Of a DNA stretch of 64,000 nt, positions 1 through 11,000 are shown piece after piece. Location of the stretch: the NCBI GenBank assembly GCA_903813345.2, contig CAIIXF020000009.1:16825759-16889758 (forward strand), read 5' to 3'. Made by a program: the position numbers and the translations under genes. The notes below the pieces were generated by a model, which saw only the letters and a program-made list of their open reading frames with translations, was not told the DNA's origin and searched no databases. Numbering within the stretch: the stretch's first letter is position 1; each line of letters starts with the position of its first letter. Origin of the DNA: Owenia fusiformis (Eukaryota > Annelida > Polychaeta > Sabellida > Oweniidae).

Positions 1-330
1 ATTTTTGCCGATTTTTTGTAACATATCAATGTTCATATGTTCATATCACATGGTCATATCGATGTTAACTAAAATGGCTGAAAATAAAAAAAATGATATA
101 ATTTTTTGCTGATTTTTTGTAACAAAATTATTTCATACAACTACTCTTTTCATTGACATGGATTTTTACAATGCAGGACGCCTGAAATTATTTGTGAAGC
201 TAGGAAATGGGTCAAAAGTGAATTTCGCGAGACAAAAATGGTGGCTATTTTGAAAATACCACTATTGTTGACGGACGGACAGACAGACAAGTGAGTGATT
301 GCAAAAGCTCACCACGTTAGCTAATAATAA
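1..330 (+). repeat. Dispersed repeat ending in a GACGGACAGACAGAC tract
   Basis: A partial element whose body (gcctgaaattatttgtgaag region) recurs at about 63690-63800 in the same orientation. It ends in a GACGGACGGACAGACAGAC run at about 274-292 and a GCTCACC motif. Such tails are common on dispersed repeats of marine invertebrates. No coding potential seen. Confidence 0.6.
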
Positions 331-2396
331 AAATTGCAGCAAGCAGTTATCTCGTAAAAGCACAAAACTAGTGATGACTACATCAATTTCATTTGATTTA
401 CCATGAAGCCACATCCCTTTGCAATGATACGCCATTCATTCACATGTAGTCACGGTTGGGTGAGAAATTGAAGATCAAAACATACAATATTGCAGAAATC
501 CCCAATGGTGCCCCATGAACTGAAAGACTTATTTTTTGCAATTATCTTTATTATTTCCACTAGAGACCATTATATATCTATCTAATGTTATGCATCAAGA
601 TAACTGTTCAATGATAGATCAATGTTTTTCATCTAAAAGTCGTCAGAATAAGGAGAAATGTTAATAAAAAGAAGCAAAAGTTCACAACCATGACATGACC
701 TTGAAAATCGCGAGTTGGTAAAATGTGAAAACAAAACTCTTAATTTGAGCATTTCCTTCATTCATTTTGGACTATTTGGTTAACATTACTTAAGAATTGT
801 GTGAAAAGGACCCAATGATAAATATTTATCGGGAGGATGCATCGAATAACAATATATGTCATTTTAATCCCGTTTTAGTGTAAGCACTCTATTATCGCCC
901 ACTTGGTGTTCACTTTCACAATATTTTTCTTGAAGTTTGTGAAGAAATATGAAGGACGCAAAAAATTAGACGGGACTCAAATTTTTCAAATGGTTTGTGT
1001 CCCTGGGACTCAGAAATTTAAATGGCCAGCGTGAACACCGACTGTTGTGACTTTCTTTTGGAGGTATCTCGGAAGCATGGAGAGATAAGCGCATCTTTAT
1101 GTGCAAATGTGCAATTTCGAGGGGTATAGGATGTAAGAGTATGAACACTTTACTGTCTATGTCATACCTGCTACACCTTCTTCCAATTGCCATTATGCCC
1201 CATGAACGGACTTCAGGAATGCCTAAAACTTGGCTACGAGCTGAATTTTACCGCACTTTGCGAATTTAATGATTATTCAGCCAGCCATAACTCCCTGTGA
1301 ATGAATGATATTCCATTGCAAAGAGTAATTTGGCTTTTTGGTTCATTGAATGAAATTGATTTAGTCATCATTGGTTTTAGGTTTTCTTCCAATATTGCAT
1401 TAGGCCACATATACAGACTTTCGCGATGTTTATAAATTGGTCCCAAGCTAATTTTGGGCCACTTTGCAAAAGGAATGATTACTCGCCCAACCAAAACTCA
1501 ACAGACAAGAATTGTATGCAGTATGTTCAAACTTTGAAACCATGGGTATTGAAAGCTCTCATTTATCACAAGAAGTGTGATAAAGGCCTGATAAGTTTAA
1601 ATATAGATCTAATAAAGTGTCATTTCAATATTCTCAGTCTATTCTTTCATATAATCTTGTCCTAGTCAAAGTCTATTGATAATGCAATGTTAAAGATAAA
1701 AAACGGTCATCATTAAATATCATGTGATATTATATCTGACAAGTACTTCACACATCCATATTGAAAACTTGCAGGACCCATGTTTATATAATTCAAAGAG
1801 ACTATAATGAATCAATACTGATCTAGATTTTACCTGCCTTTTATTAATAGTATCCTGTACTTTTATCAATTCATCTTTGACATTACATTTTGATTAGACA
1901 AGGATAAGATTACAAAAAACGTGTAGATTTGATGAACCCCAGTGAACCGCCGGGTTACTTAGACTATACCCAGGGCTTGTAAATAAGGCTCAACAGGTTG
2001 AATATTTACAAATAATCATGATTCTCTCGAATTTTTTCGACTTTGTTTATTTTTAGATTTGAAACCATGACACGCCACCGTTTTTGCTATTCAGAAACAA
2101 ATATTAGGTTATTCATGAAATAAAATGTATTCATTGTCGAATGAACGAACATGCATTTATTCAGTCCGTACTTCACGTTTACTTCCGTTTTAAACTCGGG
2201 GCAAGAAATCAAAAACTGCAAGGTGTTTTGGTAAAAAATGCTTTTAAAATAAAGTTATACCTCAAAACAGGCTAGAAATAGGAGACACACTTTTTTTTCA
2301 AAGGACACACTTTTTAAAAAAAATTGCGTCCTTGGGACTCACAAATTTTCTAACCTAATGCAAGCGCTGCTATACCACAACATGTAATATGCCATT
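331..2396. other. Non-coding, no gene recognised
   Basis: AT-rich sequence with no convincing exon. 741-850 is a dispersed repeat that recurs at 55503-55618 in the same orientation (fccttcattcat..., gggaggatgca). Two related fragments with gggactca-type text lie at about 960-1020 and 2285-2350. No MAT exon 2 was found here. Confidence 0.5.
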
Positions 2397-2404
2397 GATA
2401 GTTC

Positions 2405-3687
2405 GGTATCTGGTCAACTCGGACCCTAGTTAACTCGGACCCTAGTCAACTTGGACCCTAGTTAACTCGGACCTTAGTTAACTCGGACCCTAGTCAACTC
2501 GGACCCTAGTTAACTTGGACCCAGTTATATTTAATATAAATCAGAGGTATTTTGCTTTGTTAGAGGTGAAAGCAATTAACTTTCAAAATATTAAGAATAT
2601 TGGAATAGTTTAAGATATAATTCAATTATTTGCGTCATGTGGGATCAAATAACTCTTTATAATTAAATGAGAATGATTTTGAATGATTTTGATTCATTTT
2701 ATATTGACTTTATATAGAATTGGAACTATACTATGTCTTTAAAAAATGAATTCAATTTAGCCTGTTGTGTATAATGCTGTTATAATAACTTTGACTAAGA
2801 AACCTAATTAACAAATCTTGTATCCTCTGATAAGTATTTAATTAGGGTGTTGAAGTGAACAAAATATAGAGGTATAACATTAATTCCAATATACTGTATT
2901 GGGAAATGTGTTAGCGCATTTGTGTTTTAAACAATTTTATTTCCAATTTCATTTTCTAAACATGTGTGTAAAATTACTTTCTGTTTTTCGAAAATACATG
3001 ATTATTTCATTACACATTTTCAAATGTGGAAATACAATGATTAAATAATTTGGTGACCTTAGTAAAATATTCAATGAGTAGGGAATTTGAAATATATTTT
3101 GATTTAATAAATCAAAGAATTGCACATACAAGTTACAAAATTATCAAATATGATGTTATCATTTGATTTGAAACTTTAATCTTTTACTTTCATTATGAGA
3201 AATTCCTTAAAAATCATGGGCTTTCAATTGTTTACAAACATGTTTACCCCTTTTAACTTGGTTTGAAGAATTGAGGTCAACAACATTTAATTCACCCTTG
3301 AATTTCTAATTTATTGTTACATACTATTTGTTTGGAAGACAAATTAACTGGTTTCATGTAAAATCAAAATCTTGGTTATTTAATATTTATTCCTACCAGT
3401 ATATGATTTCACAATCAGGCTGAATGGTTTATGATTGACTCAAAAGTGTCAGAATTATTTTTCACCATTATCAACCATTGTTCTATCTAACAATTATATA
3501 TGATTAATGTTGTTTTTATATATACCTTATCATTTTAATGCTCAACTGAGAAAAATTTGAAAAATACATAGGTCCAAGTTGACTAGGGTCCGAGTTGACT
3601 AGGGTCCAAGTTAACTAGGGTCCAAGTTGACTAGGGTCCGAGTTAACTAGGGTCCGAGTTAACTAGGGTCCGAGTTGACTAGGAACC
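2405..3687. mobile_element. Foldback element with minisatellite inverted ends, 8 bp target duplication
   Basis: Perfect 8 bp duplication GATAGTTC flanks the element (2397-2404 and 3688-3695). The ends are inverted: GGTATCTGGTCAACTCGG on the left, and the complement of the right end reads GGTTCCTAGTCAACTCGG. Each arm (2405-2522, 3571-3687) is about seven copies of a 16 bp unit (GGACCCTAGTTAACTC type), pointing inward from opposite sides. The ~1.05 kb centre is AT-rich without coding potential. An 8 bp duplication suggests hAT-type mobilisation. Confidence 0.85.
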
Positions 3688-3892
3688 GATAGTTCTCTAG
3701 CTGATTATCTGATACATATGTTAAACAAGCTTGTTTCGTAAGATATTTGGAGCTAAAACATGTTTGATATATATCATTTTCTTCGTAAATTCGTTTATGT
3801 AAGAATAGAAACATTTATATTTATCCCAACTTTTGTATATTTCAGATAGTGATGTATAATATGCAGCAAAGCTGTGGCCTTTTGTAATTTAG

Positions 3893-4040
3893 GAAGTTTC
3901 AGCCATGTTAATTTTTCCAAAAATAACATGGCAGAGAAGTATCAAAATATAAGAGGACACAGATATGATAGCTAAACTACAAAACAAACTAAAATATACA
4001 AAAGTTAGGATGAATATAGCCTAAATGTTTCTACGCATTT
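3893..4040 (+). repeat. Dispersed repeat containing catggcagagaag
   Basis: Shared with 8336-8395 (interrupted there by another element) and 9505-9660. Common text includes ttcagccatg and aacatggcagagaag, followed by aactacaaaacaaac. No coding potential. Confidence 0.6.
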
Positions 4041-4157
4041 TTACATAAACTGTTTGTTTCAATATGGTCATTTGATAGATTATTTTTCAAATTCAAAGTA
4101 GTCACAAACATTTCTGTTTTGACTGTAAACCTATTGCCTTTTACAATGCTTAACAGA

Positions 4158-4600
4158 TTACTTCGGTCCAAAGCCTTCTCTATATTCCAGCTTTGAGTAG
4201 AAAGACTGAGCTGCCTTGGTATTGTAAATATTGTAAATCATTGTGTCGCACGCATAGTAAATACGGCATAATAATATGAAATATACCTCTATGTACATAG
4301 ATTTGAGAAACATCAGCATACATCTCCGTCTAATATATTGTTATATTTGATTTCTTTAAGCGAGAATAATTTCAAAGTTTCCTCCATTTATTCAAGTCCT
4401 GAACCAGAAGCCATTTTTAGCTACAGCGAGAAAAGAAATTTTGAAATATCTAAATCCAGACAAGCAACGCTTCATCCTAATAAATATAATTAATATTCTT
4501 AAAAATATTTATAAATATTTAAAATGATTTCTAGGTGTGTGTAGCAATTTTTACATACGAAATACGAGTACATACGAAATCAATGAAGTTACATCTAGCT
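4158..4600 (+). mobile_element. Third, degraded copy of the 470 bp hAT-like MITE
   Basis: Begins TTACTTCGGTCCAAAGCC like the intact copies at 6724 and 28406, and follows them to AGCTGTAAGC. It lacks the last ~15 bp and any clear target duplication. Confidence 0.7.
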
Positions 4601-4836
4601 GTAAGCTTTTTTTCAGTCACACTTTCAAAGGGCTAAAAAGGTTATTTCATCATGTTTAGGGTCATTCTGACCATGCACATTGTGATCCTGGTCATGTAAA
4701 TGATATGTGGAAATAGTTAAATTGACTGGAGGTCAAACCAGAACTCTGTTATCTTTATTCAAAAAATATCTAAAAATGCAAAAAAAATTGTCACTTCCTG
4801 TTTTGTCATTTCCTGTTAACTTCCATAGCACCTTAA

Positions 4837-6551
4837 GGTACAGCTGGAGAGTAACATTTTGGTAAAAAATTGCTATACCTGCACAGGTTATTTTCTAGTA
4901 CAAAATAAAGTATGAAGGCATGTGTCATTTCCTTGCTTTTTTTAGGAAAGTATAATTACATTGTTTTCTTTTAGAATATCTGGTAGGAGTTCAATGGGAA
5001 CTCCAAGAAATTCCGATATTTCACACTTTCTATTTTTCCAAATTTTCTTTCAAAGTTTTCAGGCAACACATGAACTACAATTGACCTGTTTCCAGGTTTA
5101 CTAAAAATAGACAGTGTAATGTTCATTTCCTGAAAAAAGCAAGGAAATACACACATGAATTCATACTTAATTTTGTACCAGAAAATAACATGTGCAGGTA
5201 CACCCTATGCAGACAGAGCCTGTGGGAAATATTGGGTGCGGCGCAAATGAGCGGAGGGTGCGGAGCTAACGGTCATTTTTGAATTTAAAATTGGGATATT
5301 TCTGAAACTAAGCCGTTTTGGGACTTCAAATATACCAAGATATGTGTATTTGACACCAAATATCAATACATTTGTGAAAATAGTAGCGCAATTCATTTTA
5401 TAGCAAATTATTTTTGCATCTTGGAAGCCAGGCAGTATCTGCATGGGTAGTGTATCTTGAACACCATTTTTATGAATGCTGGGGACTCGGTATTAAAAGG
5501 ATAATTTCAAAATATATAGGTCTGGGAAAGGTTTAAGGCACACTGCGTCGCTATGAAATGAATTGCGCCACTATTTTCACAATTTTATTGATATTTGGTG
5601 TCAAATACACATATCTTGGTATATTTGAAGTCCCAAAACGTTATCCCGTTCCAGGACTATAGTCCTGTACGGAGCCAATACATTTGCCTGTACGATTACA
5701 ACTTGGGAGAATTATCTACGCCCCTTCCACTTAAGAAACCTACCTCAATGCATTCTAGAACTCAAAATGTAACTTCTAATATATTGGAACCGCCGATTGT
5801 CTGGGTTAGTTGGCAGAACGAGGTCTTTTTGTTTCTTATGGCTCTTTTGGTCGAAGTTCGATTAAGATGGCGGTTATAACGGAATTTCCCGAACTCTTCC
5901 GTAATAGCACGAACTTGGTTTTTCGTTACTTCACTTCCATGTAAAATGGATTTGTTTCCGGTAAGAAACATTGTTTAACCATTCGGTATACAGTTAAGAG
6001 CATAGGATGTCGACATGGCAGTAAATATTGAAAATATTGTCCGAAATTTTCGAAATTCCCTCTTACCCGAAACAAATCCATTTTACACGGAAGTGACGTA
6101 ACGAAAAACCAAGTTCGTGCTATTACGGAAGAGTTCGGGAAATTCCGTTATAATCGCCATCTTAATCGAACTTCGACCAAAAGAGCCATAAGAAACAAAA
6201 AGACCTCGTTCTGCCAACTAACCCAGACAATCGGCGGTTCCAATATATTAGAAGTTACATTTTGAGTTGTAGAATGCATTGAGGTAGGTTTCTTAAGTGG
6301 AAGGGGTGTAGATAATTCTCCCAAGTTGTAATCGTACAGGCAAATGTATTGGCTCCGTACAGGACTATAGTCCGGGAACAGGATAACCAAAACGGCTTAG
6401 TTTCAGAAATATCCCAAATTTAAATTCAAAAATGACTGCTAGCTCCGCACCCTCCGCTCATTTGATCCGCACCAAATATTTCCCACAGGCTCTGTCTGCA
6501 TAGGGTGAGGTATAGCAATTTTTTACCAAAATGTTACTTTCCAGCTGAAGC
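4837..6551. mobile_element. TTAA-flanked foldback element, split by a later insertion
   Basis: TTAA occurs at 4833-4836 and 6552-6555. The ends are inverted: left CAGCTGGAGAGTAACATT, right its near complement ending CCAGCTGAAGC. The arms contain GGTAAAAAATTGCTATACC and its complement. The element is split at 5200/6508 by a 1.3 kb insertion. TTAA targets are typical of piggyBac or Kolobok elements; no transposase is present. Confidence 0.72.
5201..6507. mobile_element. 1.3 kb foldback element with 5 bp target duplication AGGTA
   Basis: AGGTA lies at 5196-5200 and 6508-6512. The ends CACCCTATGCAGACAGAGCC are exact inverted copies. Inside, 5643-5965 and 6061-6383 are long, highly similar inverted arms around a ~95 bp centre. 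A second inverted pair (5310-5403 with 5552-5640) sits only on the left side. The open frames here (for example 5595-5879 plus, 6148-6390 minus) are mirror images of each other and are not genes. Confidence 0.85.
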
Positions 6552-6723
6552 TTAACAGACAGTAGTACGAGAAAAATGCTCACACAAAATTCCTGAAAAT
6601 TCTACAAAATATTCTTCAAACAAATAGACCGACCAAAACTGAAGGAGTGTTATATTTATGAACTGACTCAACAAAAACCGTGGCCAAAGGAAGGAAAAAA
6701 TGTAATCCGAAATGGGCGATAAT

Positions 6724-7194
6724 TTACTTCGGTCCAAAGCCTTCTCTATATTCCGGCTTTGAGGAGGAAGATTGAGCTGCCTTAGTATTATAAATATTGT
6801 AAATCATTGTGTCACACGCACAGTAAATATGGCATAATAATATGAAATATACCTTTATGTATAGATTTGAAGAACATCAGCTCACATGCCCGTCTGAATC
6901 TATTGTTATATTTGATTTCTTTAAGCGAGAATAATTTCAAATGTTATTCACGTCCAGAACCGGAAGCCATTTTTAGCTACAGCGAGAAAATTTCACCATG
7001 TGTCAAACTCCGAAATGAAATTTTGAAATATCTAAATCCAGACAAGCAACGCTTCATCCTAAATATGATTAATATTCTTTAAAATATTTATAAAATTTAT
7101 TAAAAATGAGTTCTAGGTGCGTGTAGGTGCGTGTAGCACAGTACATACGAAATCAATGAAGTTTCGTCTAGCTGTAAGCTAGAGACTCGAGTAA
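6724..7194 (+). mobile_element. 471 bp hAT-like MITE, copy 1 (target duplication GCGATAAT)
   Basis: Perfect 8 bp duplication GCGATAAT at 6716-6723 and 7195-7202. Ends are TTACTTCGGTCC and GACTCGAGTAA, sharing an imperfect TTACT-CG inverted terminus. It ends 68 bp beyond the MAT exon 1 donor, in MAT intron 1. The 71-codon frame inside recurs in the other copies but shows no domain. Confidence 0.88.
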
Positions 7195-7262
7195 GCGATA
7201 ATAAGTCAAAATTCATTTGTAAAAAATATTAAGAACTTTTGTGTAGCCTACGATGTTCTTAC

Positions 7263-7407
7263 CAGGATGGCCTTCTCCAACTGATTCCGAAGTGAAAAGG
7301 AATGTATCTACGCCATTGTCACCACTTTCATCTGGGCTGTCATCGCTATCTACGTGGTCAAACATGTCTCCCTGCATCGAATGATGATGTACTTTGCTTC
7401 CGGACAT
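7263..7407 (-). CDS. MAT2A: S-adenosylmethionine synthase, first coding exon (partial gene)
   Basis: Methionine adenosyltransferase makes S-adenosylmethionine from ATP and methionine in the cytosol. The 48 codons encode a variable acidic N-terminus (about residues 1-34), then FLFTSESVGEGHP, the strictly conserved ATP/methionine-binding start of the family. The exon ends one base into the next codon at a good donor (G then GTAAGA, intron beginning at 7262). In the family the next residue is Asp, which fits a split GAT codon. The start ATG (7407-7405) has A at -3. No DKxCDQISDA-like continuation is visible between 1 and 7262, so the remaining exons probably lie left of the window. It is head-to-head with UBXN8. 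Family assignment is firm; the MAT1A/MAT2A distinction does not apply outside vertebrates. Confidence 0.86.
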
Positions 7408-8002
7408 TGTTTTACGGCGATCGTCTCGTTTCGATATCTAATGGAAAAGAGACCGATTTAATCCAATATTGGTCTATATATAGTAAAACATTATCACGTG
7501 GTACAATCTATGCTCTTTGATTGGATAATTTTTATAAAAGCTCCTATTTGATTGGTTGATGAGTTTTTAAGAAGCGTGGACAAGTGCTTCTTCGAAAATA
7601 TACATTTTCAGAACATTTTGTCATTCATTAGTCATATGAATCACACACAGAAATACAATGTATACAAGTATTGAAACTGGCGTCGTATTTTGATACCAGC
7701 ATGCTGTATGTTTCCAGAATTCAAGTGGTTTTTGTTTCACAAAAATGACCAATGATAATTGATGTAAGAAAATAAAGTGAGACTACTCGATGTAAACAAT
7801 AACACAACAGATTGACCGAAATGAAAATCCCCCTCCCCCCACTCTCTGTGACCAAGAAAAAATACTGTATATGGTACACTTACTCTATCGAGCTGACAGA
7901 AACTGTGTTCACAGTTATGGTATGCAGAGAGTGGGTGTTCATTTCAATCACTTCTACTATCTGTTCCCTGTGTTCCTGAACATTTTGTTGATCGACTACA
8001 AA
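7408..8002. promoter_or_regulatory. Candidate bidirectional promoter between MAT and UBXN8
   Basis: The 595 bp between two divergent start codons holds a CACGTG E-box (7495-7500), CCAAT-type motifs (around 7461-7471, 7516-7522 and 7549-7556) and a TATATATA stretch (about 7474-7482). That stretch is placed suitably for minus-strand transcription about 70 bp before the MAT start codon. CCAAT boxes and close divergent starts are common in bidirectional housekeeping promoters. Motifs are seen directly; promoter function is inferred. Confidence 0.5.
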
Positions 8003-11000
8003 ATGGCAGAAGTTGGAAAAGAATGGTTATTCTTTCTGTCCGTTACAGTCTTATTTCTGACGGTATTTTACTTTGATAAAGGTGGGCATTTGCATTACAA
8101 TATCTGGTGATGTAAACTGTTTTATAAGCAATTATAGCCAAGTTATTTGTTCACTTTTTCCCTTTTCGTCTTTTCTAGTCTACAGATGATGTGGCCATTT
8201 CACTGCTTCATTGCGTCAGTAGAACGGCAAAAATAAGAAATTAGGAGACCATTGTGCAATAATATATGGAAAAGAATATTCATAATGTACATGAATGACA
8301 TTTGTATATTTCAGATTTTTTAGTCTTGTAACTTGAAGAATTTCAGCCATGTTATCTTATTGAAAATAACATGGCAGAGAAGCATCCAAATATAGGGTAA
8401 AGATTAAAAGGTGGATTGGATCGAGTGGATTGGATTCATGTAAAAGGTGGATTGGATTGGCTATCTTCAAAATATGGATTTTCCTATAAAAAAATTCTAT
8501 TGATCTCCCTTTAGGAAGATTGGTGGTCTCTTCACTTGCACAATGTCAAATTATAGATGTAATATTATTTTGCTTGGGTGGGCTAGAAGGATGACCTGGT
8601 TCCCGCTTTCTCATACACGATCTTATTCATTCCAAGTGTAATTTGAGACATTTCATAAATCATAAGGCAGACTGGTTTGAAGATCCATAACATATGTTTT
8701 CAATCCAAACTGAACATACCAGAAATGTTTTGTGAACATTCACAAATTAATTTGAATGACAGGTTTTCTTTTTCTAAAGATCTATGTCTTACAAAAGTTG
8801 ATTTACAAGGGAAAGCGTTTAAATACTTAAGAGTGTCCATGAACTAATTGGAGTATGTATTTGTCATTGCTTTGTTCTGATTTCTCAAAAGGGACCTGTA
8901 ATACTGTAGAGGGAAATTGTTTAGAGGGAGATCAACAGGATTTTATTTATAAGAAATTCCACATTTTGAAGATTCCCGATCCAATCCACCTTTTACATGA
9001 ATCCAATCCACTCGATCCAATCCACGTTTTAATCTCTACCAAATATAGAGGCTTAGATCTATCCCGTTCCCGGACTATGGTCTATAGTCCGGGAACGGGA
9101 TAATAAGAGGCCACATACTTTATAAGCCAAACTTGAAGCAATCCAAGATATACAAATGTCATTCATGTAGGAATATATTTTTCCAAATATTATTGCAAAA
9201 TGATATTTTGATTTCTTATTTTTTAGCTTTTACTGACGCAGTTAAACAATGAAATGGAAGCGAAGCAAAGCCATAGGCCCCCCATAACTAATAAAGATAT
9301 AACCAGATAGAAGAAAGGAGCTTGAAAATGCTTTTTATTTGAAGCTTCTAGCTCAATTTTAATGAAGTTGCATCAATTTTTGTAAAATTCAAGATAAATC
9401 TTAATTTTTTGGCTTGTTTAAATGCCACAAATGCCACAATTTCCCTGACTCAAAATCCCCCCCCTGAAAGCTGGCTGCACAATGAAAGCTGTGGCCTTTT
9501 GTGATTGAGGGAGTTTCAGCCATGCTCATTTTCCAAAAGTAACATGGCAGAGAAGCATCAAAATGTAAGAGGCCACACATATGATAGCCAAACTACAAAA
9601 CAAACCAAAATATACCAAAGTTTGACCTTGTACAAATGTTTCTATCAAAATGGTCCTTTGATTGCTTATTTTTTAGATTAAAATTCCTCAATGAAATTAT
9701 GAATCAGACTTTGTATGATGAGAAAAATATCCCACAAATGAAAAGTGATATTGCTAGATTTATATGAAATGTATGGAGCATTTAATTGATTTTTGAGTTT
9801 GTTAAAAGCATGTGTGGTGTGATTATGCCATCGATTTACAGAGTCTGTCAAAAATATAAAGGGTTTCAGGCCCATAGCCAGGGGGGGTTCGGGGGGTTCA
9901 GGCGAACCCCCCCCCCTGGCCAAAATTTCTTTCAAAATCATGCAGTTTTTCACCATTCTGACTACTTTTTGAGTGATTTTTGGCCATATTTGCCAAAGTG
10001 AACCCCCCCTAGAATTTTTTAGAAAAACGAACCCCCCCTTGGAAAATTCTGGCTACGGGCCTGGGTTTTATGTACGTTTTTTTTTAAATCATGAATATTT
10101 CTCATTTTATAACTTTGTATACATCAGGTCATTTTACAATGGTACAATATTTATGAAAAATGATACTATTTCAATTTTTGAACATTATTACAAGAGTTTA
10201 CAAATAAAATGTACCATAATTTGTTTAACCATTCATTAAAATAAATATAGTTATTGTCTTATACCTTATAGCCAAAGACAAGAGTTTTATACTTTTTCAA
10301 GCTTAATTCAATTTTAAAATGATCTAAAATATAATTTTCAAATTGGTCTATTACATTAAGTACTCTATGACATTGAAAGAACAAATGTTTATAGTCTTCT
10401 ACTTGTACGCAAATATCACACTCATCATTAACACTTATTTTCCATCTTAGAAGTCATTGTTTGCATGGTAAAATGTAATGTAAAAGTTTTATGTAAGTGA
10501 AGTCTCAGGAAATAAATGTTCGTTTTGAAATTTTGTCAGGATTCTGCATCTCTGCAATTGAAATTGAAATCCGACTTCTATAGCGTTTTGAAATCTCAAA
10601 AAGAGATATGATGATATCTCAATGTTAAGTATGAATTGAAAAATTCCAGACACAGATTAGTTTCCAATGAAATTACTGATAGCCTACATAAGAAGAGAAC
10701 CTCTTCAACTAACTTAATTCAACATTTGGACACATAGTCAGTATGCATTTATGATTTGGGTTTGCTAGATATAAGATTGTAAGATTAATTTTACCCATAT
10801 TGCATAAAAGTTGCAGATTCAACAAGAATACTCTACAGGGCTGTAGAGTACAATAGTTGTAATTTGTTTAATATTTTGTATGTATCTTTTCAGATTTGAA
10901 ACATTTGCTAAGATATGGCATATCTAGTCTGATAGCGCTAGGTTTCCTTACGTTGGTTATTAACTTTGTTCGGGGCAGACTAAAGCCATGTTTGGAGCAT

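Noticed and set aside
2405-2530. Telomere-like or CRISPR-like short repeats
   Set aside because: 16 bp units without spacers, mirrored at 3571-3687 and bounded by a target duplication, so they are element ends.
5595-6390. Matching frames of 94 and 80 codons on opposite strands
   Set aside because: They are the two inverted arms of one foldback element, so the resemblance reflects the palindrome and not a gene pair.
6867-7082. Frame repeated at 28496-28732 that looks like a conserved small protein
   Set aside because: Explained by two copies of the 470 bp MITE; conservation is of DNA, not protein.
1-7262. Downstream exons of the S-adenosylmethionine synthase gene
   Set aside because: Searched by eye for the DKxCDQISDA continuation and other conserved blocks on the minus strand and found none.
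7871-8002. Upstream in-frame start for UBXN8
   Set aside because: Would add 44 residues without resemblance to the family; the ATG at 8003 has a better context and gives family length.
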